Source of the DNA: Poa pratensis | Lineage: Eukaryota > Streptophyta > Magnoliopsida > Poales > Poaceae | Direction of reading: 5' to 3' | DNA: 64,000 nucleotides | Assembly: GCA_947311845.1 (NCBI GenBank) | Contig: CAMZMU010000111.1 | Location: 21,350,261 to 21,414,260, forward strand | Made by a program: the position numbers and the translations under genes | Notes under the pieces: generated by a model | Told to the model about the DNA's origin: nothing | The model's input: the letters and a program-made list of their open reading frames with translations, nothing else | Database searches by the model: none | Shown here: positions 1 to 10,611 of the stretch, in pieces | Layout: every line of letters starts with the position of its first letter | How positions within the stretch are numbered: the first letter of the stretch is position 1

Positions 1-69
1 ATTAGAAGGTAGAGTCGACTAAACTCGAAAACCGATCACGGAATGGAACGTACTCGTCGACGCGCATAT

Positions 70-205
70 ATTTCGTGTGTATGTTGTATTGGAAAGGAGA
101 GCAAAAAGAAAAAATACCGTGCACGCTGCACTGTAGAAGCCCGCGCTGTAGGGCATCTGCAGTGCCCTTCGTGTGTATGTTGTATTGGAAAGGAGAGAAA
201 AAAAT
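70..205. repeat. Imperfect direct repeat, two units
   Basis: A segment of about 36 bp beginning TTCGTGTGTATGTTGTATTG occurs at about 70 and again at about 168. Each copy is followed by an A-rich stretch and then sequence rich in CTGCACTGTAG/ACAGTGC words that can pair with each other. It looks like a local duplication inside an unclassified transposon remnant that continues beyond the left window edge. Confidence 0.5.
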
Positions 206-330
206 AAAAAAATATACAGTGCGTGCACTGTACCTGCTACAGCGCACTCTGCACTGTAGCACATGTACAGTGCCCCGTCGACGTGGATGCCTCCATCGCT
301 GGCTGAAAGGGTCAGCCATTACAAGATAAT

Positions 331-915
331 ATATACAAGATATGAATTAATATTAATTAGAAAATATATGTCTTAGAACCTTTATTCTTAGGTAGTAGGA
401 GTACTTAGCAAAGTCACAAATATGAGAATGCGAGGCATATTAGATATCTTTTTTTAAATAATGTTGATTAAAATGTAAATAAATACTAACAGATTCAGAT
501 AGTACAAGATATGAATTAATAAATATATGAACAATAGAACATTTAGCCATATTAATCATACTATAATGAAATAAGGAATTGATATCATGTTCCGGATAAA
601 GAAAAGAAAATGTATCAAAGGCTTTCCAAGGTGCAAACACCATCACATTTATAATATTAGTATTACATAATAATGATGTGTGTCATACACCTGTTAGATA
701 GTAGGTGTAGATAGAAAAGTTATAAATATGAGGATGCGAGGGAAGCAATTACAACTCAACTTTATTTATTCGATGGATAAAACACAACAAAGCAAAGCAC
801 ACGCAGTGGAGTGGCGAAATCGAAAGAGTGGTAGCTGCTGCATCATCTGCCTGTGCAGGAATCAGGCAGGCAGAGGCAGGCTACGCTTATTTGTGGTAAA
901 AATAGTAAAGCTCAA
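331..915. other. AT-rich intergenic stretch, no gene seen
   Basis: Only short open frames without recognisable similarity are present. The right part (about 800-940) lies directly downstream of the arginine decarboxylase stop codon and probably includes that gene's 3' UTR. Confidence 0.4.
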
Positions 916-941
916 GTGTGGAGAATGAATGGATAGTGGAG

Positions 942-2785
942 CTAGGCGGCGGTCCGTGGGACGTTGTATTCGGCGAGGTAAGGCGTGGTGGTAAGCCCAG
1001 TCTTCACGACCACCTCCACCTGTTCCCACACATTCTTCTCTCTGGCCAACTGCTCGATGACGCCGAGGATGTCCTTGTTGACGTCGTACCCCATGGTGCC
1101 GATGACCTTCTCCGTCGTCGGGCCCAGGTCGGCGTTGACGATGAGGAAGCCAGTGCCGTTTTTGTTTTCCTCGACGCGCACTATGCTTGGGCCACCGAAG
1201 AGGTTGTGCCTGCAAGAGAGGGCTTCCTGGTACGCGCCGGAGAGGAGCACGGCCACGTAGTAGCCACCGAGCTCAGGATCCAGCGGGTGCAGCGGCAGTG
1301 TCGCGGTGTTGCCGATGAACTTCTCTATCTTGCCGTCGCTGTCGCAGGTGATGTCTAGGAGCGTGCCCATTTGAGTTGGCTTCTCGTTGAGCCGGCTCAC
1401 CGGCATCATCGGGAAGAGCTGCTTGATAGCCACGAAGTCGGGAACCAGCGAGAGACGGAGAGGTTCATGTGGTAGCTGTAGATGGTGCCCTTCTCGGCGG
1501 CGATCTTCTTGGATAGCTTCTTGGCCAGCTTGAACATCTCGATCCCGTGCTTCTGGAGGTCAACGGCGTGCGAGTGCATATCACCATCCATCTCCGTCTT
1601 CGTGAGTGCGAGTCTCGGCTGATTGGAAGATAGATGCTGGATCTTGCTGTGCAGCTGCTCGGTGGTGTGGTCGTCGTCCTCGTCCTTGGGCTGAGGGATC
1701 GCTGAGAGCGCCTCGAGGATGATCATGGAGTGGTGCGAGACCATGGCGCGGCCGCTCTCGGTGCACAGCACAGGGTGGGGGACGCCGCCATATTGCTCGC
1801 ACGTGAGCCGCACCGCCTGCACGATGCTGGATGCGTACTGCTCCAGCCCGTACGCCACCGACATGTCGGAGTCGCCTGACCGGGTACCGTCGTAGTCGAC
1901 GCCCAGGCCCCCGCCGCAGTCCAGCGTGGCCATCTCCGAGGCGCCGTACTGCTTCACTAGGGTGCAGTAGATGCCGGCGGCCTCCCTCGCCGCCTTGGAC
2001 ACGATCTCCGTGGTTGGGATCATGGAGCCGACGTGGAAGTGCAGCAGCTGGAGCCAGTGCAGCTTGTTGAGGTTCTTGAGCTTCGTGGCCACCTCGTAGA
2101 CCTTCTCGACGAGCAGGCCGAACTTGCCGTGCTTGCCGGCCGTCGACCCGAAGTGGCCCGGAATCTTGGTGAGCAGCTTGGCACGCACGCCCAGCAGCGG
2201 GTCCACCCCCATCCTGCTGCTCTCGGCGAGGACGATGTCCAGCTCCTCCTCCATCTCCAGCACGATGATGACATTCAGGCCCATGGCGCGCGCAGAGAGC
2301 GCCAACGCGACGTAATCGGCGTCCTTGTACCCATTGCACACCAGGAAGGCTTCAGGGTTGGCTTTGCCTTCGGTAAGGCAGCTCATTGCGATGAGCAGCT
2401 CTGGCTTGGACCCTGCCTCCAGCCCGTAGCTGTAACCGTGGCCGAAGCGAACCAGGTCGCGGACGATGGCCTTGTCCTGGTTCACCTTCACCGGGTACAC
2501 GCCCTGGTACCGCGCCATGTACCTGGTGTACTTGATGGCGTCCTCGAATGCGCGGTGGAGCGAGTCGAGGCGGTGCTTGAGCACGCCGGGGAAGCGGAGG
2601 ATCATCGGAAACGGGACGCTCTTCTCCTTTGCGGCTGCTTCAATTACGGACAGCACGTCCATCTCTTGCTCTGGCATCGTCTCGTAGCCATTGGTCTTGA
2701 CGCACAGGTGGCCCTCCTTGTTCACGCTGAAGTAGGGCTCGCCCCACCCCAGGATGTTGTACAATCCACCGTAGTTCTTGGCCAT
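942..2785 (-). pseudogene. ADC: Arginine decarboxylase, biosynthetic type, with a 1-nt frameshift
   Basis: Arginine decarboxylase converts arginine to agmatine, the first step of the plant agmatine route to putrescine. The intron-less reading frame starts at ATG 2785 (MAKNYGG...GWGEPYF) and ends at TAG 942-944. The PLP-domain motifs YPVKVNQ, HFGSTAGKHGKFGL, HFHVGS, DCGGGLGVDYDG and ESGRAMVSHHS are readable, as is the C-terminal TCDSDGKI segment that supplies the catalytic cysteine of this fold III family. The frame is broken at about 1446-1462: upstream sequence runs to MNLSV in one frame and the conserved continuation (VAIKQLFPMMPVSRLNEKP) is in the next. One missing T explains it, because 1844 nt plus one gives 615 codons (614 aa). 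The N-terminus is shorter than the roughly 700 aa of typical dicot enzymes. Either this copy is a recent pseudogene or the base is a sequence error; everything else looks functional. Confidence 0.88.
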
Positions 2786-2795
2786 GATCAAGGAT

Positions 2796-2971
2796 CTGCA
2801 GAAAATATAGGAGTATTTTAGAATTAGCAATGTAGATCCTACGCCAAATCTTCGATAATATTTGTTGCTCATAGCCATAAGATACAATAAACCAAGAAAA
2901 AAACGAAGAACTCATTGTTTTCTTTCTGGAACGACGAAAGAGAGGTGATCGTAGATAGAACATAACCTTAC
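2796..2971 (-). other. Predicted intron in the 5' UTR of arginine decarboxylase
   Basis: On the minus strand a strong donor (AA|GTAAGG, GT at 2971-2970) and an acceptor after a pyrimidine-rich run (TTTTCTGCAG, AG at 2797-2796) bracket 176 nt just upstream of the start codon. The exon then continues with about ten bases into the ATG. This is inference from splice consensus; a cDNA would confirm it. Confidence 0.55.
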
Positions 2972-3068
2972 TTAGCAGAAGATCAGAGGACACGAGCTTG
3001 TAGTAGTAGTATCTAATTTGATTGTGCTGATGTGTTGTGTGGATGAATAGCAAGCGGACCTTCCCACT

Positions 3069-3077
3069 CTTATATAG
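3069..3077 (-). promoter_or_regulatory. TATA box of arginine decarboxylase
   Basis: The minus strand reads CTATATAAG, a good plant TATA box about 285 bp upstream of the start codon. It would place the transcription start near 3040 and leave a leader containing the predicted 176-nt intron. I see no ATG in the spliced leader. Confidence 0.6.
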
Positions 3078-3224
3078 AGGTCTGCATAGGACGAAATGAC
3101 ATGTTTGCCCTCCATATTGGACCCGAAATCATCATGCTAGCTGGTTGGCCAATTACTCATTTTTAATTGTCTCTACCAGCGTACCCGGAGGTCCCAATCG
3201 CGTGAGCATGAATCACGTGGAGTA

Positions 3225-3424
3225 CTACCTCAGTTTTGGTTTACTATGCACCTGTCTTCAATTTGATAAACCTAATATTGAGTATACATTATAAAAAATA
3301 TATCATTAGAAAGTTTATATGTTTAATTTTAATGGTATAATTTTTATATCATATAATTTATATTATATAGCTCAAATTGATGACTAAGGAATACACGCCG
3401 GATTTGTAAATCGAAACGGGGGAG
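3225..3424. mobile_element. Stowaway-like MITE, diverged
   Basis: The ends CTACCTCAGTTTTGGTTTA and the complement of GATTTGTAAATCGAAACGGGGGAG are related inverted repeats flanked by TA. The interior is AT-rich and non-coding. The element lies in the upstream region of the decarboxylase gene. Confidence 0.5.
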
Positions 3425-3570
3425 TATGAATTTTTGAGATGTTTCTCCTAGATCTCGATGGATCTATCGATGGGCCTATCAAATAAATCAGGCTAGCTGG
3501 TTGGCCGTTCACTCGTTCTTACTTGTCTTTGCCCACGTACCCGGAGCTCTCAAATCTCAATCATTTAGTA

Positions 3571-3692
3571 CTCCCTCGTCCAACAATAAGTGTCTTAAGT
3601 TTGCTTAAAAGTGGAGGTATCTAGACATGTTTCATGTATAGATACATCCAATTTTTGTCAAACTTGAGACACTTATTTTTGGACGGAGTGAG
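3571..3692. mobile_element. Stowaway MITE (about 122 bp)
   Basis: Left end CTCCCTCGTCC and right end GGACGGAGTGAG are inverted repeats flanked by TA (3569-3570 and 3693-3694). Complementary arms (AATAAGTGTCTTAAG and its diverged partner) continue inward, as in Tc1/mariner-type Stowaway MITEs. Confidence 0.8.
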
Positions 3693-4065
3693 TAGTATGA
3701 ATGAATCACGCGTGCTATACGCATTTTCAACATGTGTTGCTCACAGATCTCGATGGATCGATGGCATAAATCATGCTAGCTGGCTGGCCAATCGCTTCAC
3801 GCGTGTCCAGGGGTCTCAATCACGTGGATCTCGATGGATCGATGGATGGGCTGGCCAAATAAATCACACTAGCTAGCTAATTCATTGTGGAAGTTGAACT
3901 CTTTCTTATGCATGTGAAAATCAATCACGTACATCCCAAAATATTAAGATGTTGCTCCAAGATCTCGATTGATGTATTCTGGTACTCGATGGACGCAGCT
4001 TGACGACACATCACGTTCGCCAGTATGGGACACCACGTGGGAGATCTTCAGCGTAAGTGGCGTAA

Positions 4066-5246
4066 GAGCATCTCCAGTCACGTACCCCAAAATCGGCCCC
4101 AAAGGGTCCGCGGACGCGTCCGGACGCGTCCGCGGACACTGCCCGGGCAGCCCTAAAACATGCCTCCTACAACTATGTACCGCAAAATATAGCTACCAAA
4201 CTACTACAAACCATGCAACGTAGATCATACTACGTACTACTCCTGCTAGCTATTGTTGTAGGCTATCCTACTCCTCGTCGGAGATGACGATGACCGTCGC
4301 CCTGGCCCCTTCGCCGGAGCCGCCGCCCTGTGCCTCGTCACCAGTGCGGCCCGCATTTCCCTCCTCGTCGGAGTCAGAGATGGAGAAGGTCGACGCAGAT
4401 CCGGCGGCTTGAAGGTCGACGTTGCGGCCTTCCCTTATTGCCGTCTCCGCCTGGAGCTGCTGCTCGAGGAAGCCGAACCTGTTCCTCATCTGACCGATGA
4501 GGATGCGGTCTGCCGCCTCCGCCCGGAGCTGCATCTCCGCCGCACGGTGCTCCGCCTCCGACTCCGCAAGGAGCTGCTGCTCCGCCTGTTCGGCCTGGTA
4601 CCGGGACTCCTCCTCCTCTATTCGCTGGCGGAAATCCGCACCCGTCATGCGGATGAATGTGGGCTCGGCCTCAAGCTCGACGACGCCAACGGCCGCCGTC
4701 TCCGCCGCCAGGACCGCCGCGTCCGCGGCCCCTTGCGCCTCCGCGTCCGCTTGCCCTTGGGCCGCAGGTACATCGACCTCCGCCGCGTCGTGCGCGAGCG
4801 CCTCACGGTAGCTCTGCGACATGGCGTAGCCGTTCGGAAGGCGGCGACAAATGGTGGATGTGGAGAATGGTGGATGTAGATGATGCGGCAAGGGTTTGCT
4901 CCGGCCATCCTTATAGTCGGAGATGGTGGATGGTGGATGAGGCGGCGACATGAATGAAGGCCAGCGGCTACGCCATTACTGCGGTCAAGGTGCCTTATCC
5001 GCGTCGACGAGGCGGTCAAAGCGTGGGTCCGCCCTGTCATCGACCAAGGGGCGGACGCGTCCGGGCGCGTCCGGGCGGCCCCAAACCCGCCCCAGATATG
5101 GGCTGGGTTTGGGGTGTGCCGGACCGCCCGGGCGTTTCGGCTGACTATGGGGGGTGCGGTTGGGAGATAGTTTTTGGGCCAAAAGCCGTCCGGGCTGTCC
5201 GCCCGGACGTTTGGGGGGCCTTTGGGGGAGCCGCTTGGAGATGCTC
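4066..5246 (-). mobile_element. PIF/Harbinger-type element with its own ORF
   Basis: Terminal inverted repeats GAGCATCTCCA and TGGAGATGCTC are flanked by a perfect TAA duplication (4063-4065 and 5247-5249), the signature of PIF/Harbinger insertions. The subterminal parts are GC-rich and contain mutually complementary GCGGACGCGTCCGG words on both sides. No DDE transposase is visible, so the element is non-autonomous, but it holds one long minus-strand ORF. Confidence 0.75.
4268..4822 (-). CDS. Acidic coiled-coil ORF inside the Harbinger-type element
   Basis: The frame starting at MSQSYREAL (an upstream in-frame ATG exists at 4951) encodes about 184 aa. It begins with an Ala-rich segment. The centre is a long Glu/Ala/Arg-rich helix with heptad-like spacing (RQRIEEEESRYQAEQAEQQ, AEHRAAEMQLRAEAADR). 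The tail ends in acidic SDSDEE and VIVISDEE. I recognise no domain. The ending resembles SUMO-interaction motifs (VIVIS followed by acids), which is a motif impression only. Its place between TIRs argues that it travels with the transposon rather than being a host gene. Confidence 0.45.
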   Translation of the reverse strand: MSQSYREALAHDAAEVDVPAAQGQADAEAQGAADAAVLAAETAAVGVVELEAEPTFIRMTGADFRQRIEEEESRYQAEQAEQQLLAESEAEHRAAEMQLRAEAADRILIGQMRNRFGFLEQQLQAETAIREGRNVDLQAAGSASTFSISDSDEEGNAGRTGDEAQGGGSGEGARATVIVISDEE

Positions 5247-5423
5247 TAAGAGTCCCAAGCGGTGAGACCATCGGTGGTGGCGTCGCCACCGTAAAAAAAA
5301 ATCAAAAAAATTAAATCTTCCATTTATAGATAAAACTAGGCAACTTGGCGCGGCGTGTTAAAATATGTTCACGGTAATGTTAAGTAAGAGTTTTTTTTAT
5401 GAATGAAGGCAGACAAATATATA

Positions 5424-5721
5424 CTCCCTCCGTGCTCAAATAAGTGGACATATAGGGATTTCAAGAGAATTAGGAAATGGATTAAAAATGCATTGGGAAT
5501 ATGCAAAACACCATCTCTCTCCTCTTTAATTCTCCCACCACCAATGAGCTAAGAGCATGTAGAAAATGAGGATATCATGCATTAGATATTATTGGTCTTG
5601 ATTCCCGTGTGATGAAAGAGAAGCATTTTTTCCACTTCAAAGTGCATCGGGAATCTAGACGTACACTCTTTTGTGGAAAAAATTCAAACCTAGATGTCCA
5701 CTTATTTGAGGACGGAGGGAG
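5424..5721. mobile_element. Stowaway MITE (about 298 bp)
   Basis: CTCCCTCCGTGCTCAAATAA at the left and its near-perfect complement ending GACGGAGGGAG at the right are flanked by TA (5422-5423, 5722-5723). The inverted arms extend about 30 bp (AAGTGGACAT). Non-coding. Confidence 0.9.
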
Positions 5722-5723
5722 TA

Positions 5724-8700
5724 GTGGATAGGGCAGAAAGTGCTAGGGTGGAGGATATGGGAATTGCTAAACAAATTAAATGCAAATTATAATGAGTTAA
5801 TGCTGAAAAGTTTGGATTATATATGAAAGTATCGTGTTGTTTGTTTTGGTAGTAACTGGGAGAATAGAAAAGTTTGGATAACAAATTTCATACATCTCCT
5901 TAGCTTGGCTCCAATCATACATAGTGGATACAGCATTACAACCTCGAACAGAAATCTCCGACAGTCGCGTGGCCTGAAGCCGCGCCCCTAGGGTGGTACT
6001 TAGGGTGGTACTGAATGTTATAATATGTATGAGTTAAAAGGCCTATATTAGAAGAGATCCTGACAATTCACATAACCATGCGGTGCAGAACATTGCCTCA
6101 GCTAATTTATATTTCTAATAATCAAGAAGAAAGCTGAAGCAATCATAGCTGTAGAAGAAAGAACAAAGTCAATTAGATTAAGAAGGCAAAAAGGGAAATA
6201 AGCTACAGAAAAGGGAAGCAAAATCATACCTAATAAGAGAGTTATAGGCTGTCAATAACTTCTTTAAACATAATGTTCCTGGTTTCATTAGTTGCAACAC
6301 CACAGCTACAATGGGAAAAATATGAACCTTGCAGGTATTAAAAGAACTGCCTTTTAGCATGTTCATGATCTGGGAGGTAATAATGTGCCTAGGTCCACTA
6401 CAATACCCACCTACACTCAGCAATCTGCAAAATGAGATGATACTCCCGGTGTGAGATATTCAGATATTCAGGTAACTGAACAGGGTACATGTGAGACTGG
6501 GTGACTTGAATGCCAATCATATCTGCAACCATGGTTCTATTATGAACTTAAGTTGTGACTCAGGTTAGCTTTGTATGTCCCTTAGCTTTTCAAGCTGAAG
6601 GATTTACCAACCAAATAATGGTCGTTAGGTGCAAGAGAATTTACCAAAAAAATAATGACAGTGTATGCCCCAGAATGTATCCTAATTTTTGTCCTAGCCT
6701 TGGAGATCTTCCGAGAGTGCTGACGCATCAGGCAAATAAATTGTATTAGGAAATGTGATACAGTCCGACACAAAAAATTAGATAAGAAGAGAAATTGATG
6801 TAGGCACACTTATTGCTCTTGCATCCTCCTACTCTCGTTTTGCTGAAACATCGGGTTACATATTCTCACCAATCTAAATCAATAAAATTAGGAAATAATT
6901 TGTCACGAACAATACTTAGAAAATTGAACGAAAAACAATCAAACAGCATCTGCCAATGCGTACAAAAATGGAGAGCAACATCTCAAATATCCATTATTCT
7001 CAACTAAAAAATCATTTTCTTAGGAATCAAACTACATATCACGGATGAATCACATACATTTCAAAATACCCTTTTTCTCCAACACGCACACCTTCTACAG
7101 CCAAGAAGAAAATCAAGCATCAAATGCATCAGCTAATCCACCTATATAATGAACCCAGAAACTGCAACAGGGTTTCTACCTGCAGCACATATTATGCATG
7201 ATTTGAAAAACATAAACTGAAGCAAATCCTCAAGATATGAAAGCATATCAAGTATTAGAAACCTCTGTGTAGGCAAGTATTCTGAACCCAGTAGCTGCAG
7301 GAAGACCAATCGTGACAGGTAAACCTTCCGAACCATCATGTAAGTTAACGAATCATATGAACACTGAACTGACATAAATCTAACAAAAATAGCATGTGAA
7401 CAGATAAAAAACAAAGATGTAAATAGAAGTGAAGGTACAAAAAAGAAAAAAATCAAGTTAATAAACTCACCCCAAATAGGTAACCAAAGTCCAAACTGAA
7501 TCCCTTTTTGGGAGCAGGGAAGATTACTGCTCTGCAGTAAGACCACATTGCTACAATCATGCTACTTGAGAGATACAGAATGGGCTTGTGGAGTGGCTGT
7601 TTATACAGGTAGGTTTTCAAATAATTTGGTCATGATATTTTGTACCACGATTGAAAACAATTCATGGCCACCGACAGAAGGCAGACCATCTGGAACACCA
7701 AAAGAGCTAGTGCAGAAACCTGAAAAGGTTCAGGAAACAGACGAAATCATAACGAAATCACGGCAGCACAAAGGTATAGCAAGAAACGCTACTTCCCCTG
7801 CAAAATTAACATAGAAGAAAAGAGGATTATTAAAAAAAAGTAACCACAACGGGAGCAATGGGCTGAGAAAAAAGAGATAAAAAACAACATATAAACCTCA
7901 TTGACTCAGCGGAAAGAAGAGAGAGGAGAGGAGAGGAGAGAGAGGAGGCAGAATGGTCGAACACTGTTCATTGGCGAGTAAGAAAAGTAAGTGGGAAGTT
8001 TTGCAATTTTGGGAAATGGGCAATTGAGCAGGGACATACATGCTGCTTTAACTTCTGAATCTTTAAATATCCAAGATATAATGAAGTTGGTAATAAGTAG
8101 AAAATTGTGCATTTCAGTTGCTATAGGTGTTTACTACATAGGTGTTTACATATCATAGGTGTTGATATTCCAAAACATGATAGGTCTCTATCTTAGCAGA
8201 TGCCTCCGCAAGTATTATAACCAATGTCATGTACCTTCTACTCATGCAGCGTTCATTCCCACTTGCTATAGACTAATAAATATATAAGTACTATATAAAC
8301 TTGCATATCCGTGCAAAATGATGAAGATGGCACATGCTAAATGTCAACTTTCATAGAAAGACAATATTGAAATTTCAGTTTACCAATGTTGGACAAAAGT
8401 ATCTAACATTAAGATAACAATTGTTATGATTTAAAGCTGCATGTGAAATGCACACACCTGCAATAAACAGTAATAGATATCAGAAAAAATCCAGAGTACA
8501 ACATCCTTCTTTATCTATGTTTACCATATATCACTCGATTCAGACATGGAAAATGCTGATGGTTAAGAAGGTGCACTCAGAACAACTATGGGCTGATGAT
8601 TCTACAAAACATATTACTGGTTTACTCATTTGACATCAACAGGAGCAGAAACCACTCAGCCCATGTGCAGCCATTCCAGACCATGGAGGTCGCCTTCGTT

Positions 8701-9640
8701 CCTAGACAATAAACACCACATGAAACCAGTACCAAATTAATGCGCAGATAATAGTGAACTAAGATAAGGTGTAGCAAAGAATAAAACTGAAAGGAGGGAA
8801 ACCATGGAGCAGCAGCACCGGGCGTGCGCAGCAAACAGATGGGAAGAGACGGATGGAGCAGATTTTGTACCGCGGGTATGCCTTCTGCCACGAGCTCCAT
8901 CTCCCCGTCGTCGTTGCCCTGCTCGCCATGGGGGAGGACCAATCACCTACCTCCTTTTCAGAGGTGGCAAAGGGTGAGGCTAGTCCATCGGGGCGCTGGT
9001 TCCTGGGGTGAGCGCCGCCGGAAGTTAGAAGCGAGTGGGGGAGGAGAGAATCAGGCAGGTGAGGAGCAGCGGTGCTGGTGGGGCTCGGCGACGGGCCGGC
9101 GGCTGCTGGCCGGAAACCCTAGAGAAGGTCGGGTAGAGAAGACAGCAAGAAGACGACGGTCGCGCAGAGAGGAAGAAGAAGCCAAATCGATCTTCGCCGG
9201 CGCCCGATTCCGTCCGACGCCGTCCGAGAGGAGACGGCGGCGGAGATCACAGCGTGCTTCGATCTGAGCGGGAAAGTGCGGAGCGGCGGCGTGCTGCGTC
9301 GACGGCGGCGGCGATCTCCGGCCGCGCTGGAGAGAGAGGAGAGGGAGGGGAAAGTGCGCTGACGCTTTTCCAGATAGGTCCCCGAAGTTTCCTAATTTTA
9401 CAAATTAGTCCTTTGCGGGCGGTTTTTTGTAAATATGCAGCGAGGAAGCGAGGCGACCGGGAAGGGGCGCGTCAAGAACCATGCGTTGCGGTGGACTACC
9501 GGCTATCAGCGAACGGCGACCGGGTGCGGGGCGCGCCAAATTTCGTGCGTGCAGTAAGAAACCGGAGGCGACCGGTCGACCCGGGTGGCGCCGCGCGCCA
9601 AAAAGCGTGCAAGCTCAGTGCCGCTCGCGACTGTTGACCA
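5724..9640 (-). other. Possible unidentified minus-strand multi-exon gene
   Basis: No long ORF is present, but the minus strand shows gene-like signals. A candidate exon at 7471-7531 lies between an acceptor (ACTGCAG) and a strong donor (GGGGTGAGT); it is open in more than one frame, one of which reads AVIFPAPKKGFSLDFGYLFG. A second open stretch near 7260-7330 includes [19 protein letters not shown]. Further open segments lie at about 5910-6000 and 6240-6425. The stretch 8860-9640 is CpG-rich, like a grass promoter and first exon, with an ATG at about 8935 on the minus strand. Reading phase could not be joined consistently, so the gene may be degenerate or an untranslated transcript. I do not recognise the product. 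Confidence 0.25.
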
Positions 9641-9787
9641 AGTGCGGGTGATGTGAGCCGTTGATCGGCGATCAGACGGCCTGGATTCGTACTGTAGCTA
9701 TTGTTACAGCTACAGTAATAGATGGCCCGAGAGGCCGTTGCCTTGTCGCGCTTTTATATATAAGGTTATTGATCAACGCAACTTTAT

Positions 9788-9960
9788 CATTTTTTTGAAA
9801 CACAGTACAACGCAGACGCTAACATACACGTGCACACACTCACATCTATGAACGCACGCACACCCTACCCCTATGGCCCATGCCTCCTCGCTGACGCTAC
9901 TGTTACCGCGTCACCATTTGGAAGCTCCTCGCTACGTCCGTTGTGAAGCAAGAAGGAACT
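9788..9960. repeat. Possible dispersed-repeat fragment
   Basis: A T-run then GAAACACAGTACAACGCAGA followed by ACACGTGCACACACTCACAT and CACACCCTACCCCTATGG resembles a repeat I remember from Triticeae DNA. This rests on memory of the pattern only, and no boundaries or TSD were found. Confidence 0.3.
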
Positions 9961-10165
9961 GCCCTGGGTATGGGGTAAGGATGCATAAACGGGACACGTT
10001 TGTCTCATTTTTTGTGTATTTTAAAATTTTATACTAGTTATGCATAAAATACAAAAAAAGTGGTATAATCGGGTCATGTTTTCTTATCTCTAGTATGGGG
10101 CGTCAGAGCGCTTGGTGGGGTGTGTACATGTTTTGCCACCGGCCAGAGTACAGACGACATATGTA

Positions 10166-10285
10166 CTCCCTCCGTTCCAAATTAATTGACATGCATTTGT
10201 CTAGTAACGAATGTATCTAGACACTATACAAGTATAGGTACATCCGTATTTAGACAAAGCTAAGTATGCATTTATCCAGGACAGT
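10166..10285. mobile_element. Stowaway-like fragment, right end lost
   Basis: The left end CTCCCTCCGTTCCAAATTAA preceded by TA is typical, and the interior (TGTATCTAGACAC...TAGGTACATCCGTATTTAGAC) carries the usual Stowaway inner words. The right end no longer matches. Confidence 0.6.
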
Positions 10286-10611
10286 ATGCACGAGACTGAC
10301 TGAGATCCAGTCAAATATGGACTGAGCCAGTCAGCCAGCCAGCCACCGTACGTGTAGAGAGAGTATTACGTACGGAGTACATACCTACTCCAGAGTCCAG
10401 ACCTTAACTAGTCCGGCCGTAATGCACGTCACGGGAGGTTAGTATCCTTAAATTGCTGTTCTCAATGTGCCACCATTTGACCGGCCGGCTGGTATCTTGT
10501 AGCATGATAGGTTTTTTACTGTCCAAATCATAACCACGTATGTACTCTTTCTAGTATATTTGAGTGTCCTGGTTCACATGTATGAATACATGTTTCAATA
10601 TGTTTGCTACA

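Noticed and set aside
942..1433. A separate short protein starting at MAIKQLFPMM
   Set aside because: This is the conserved C-terminal part of arginine decarboxylase after the frameshift; the methionine is not a start.
8824..9637. Plus-strand frames of 147 and 127 codons
   Set aside because: Translations are Arg/Gly/Glu-rich low complexity from a CpG-rich stretch, with no known motif; more likely a promoter or 5' UTR on the minus strand.
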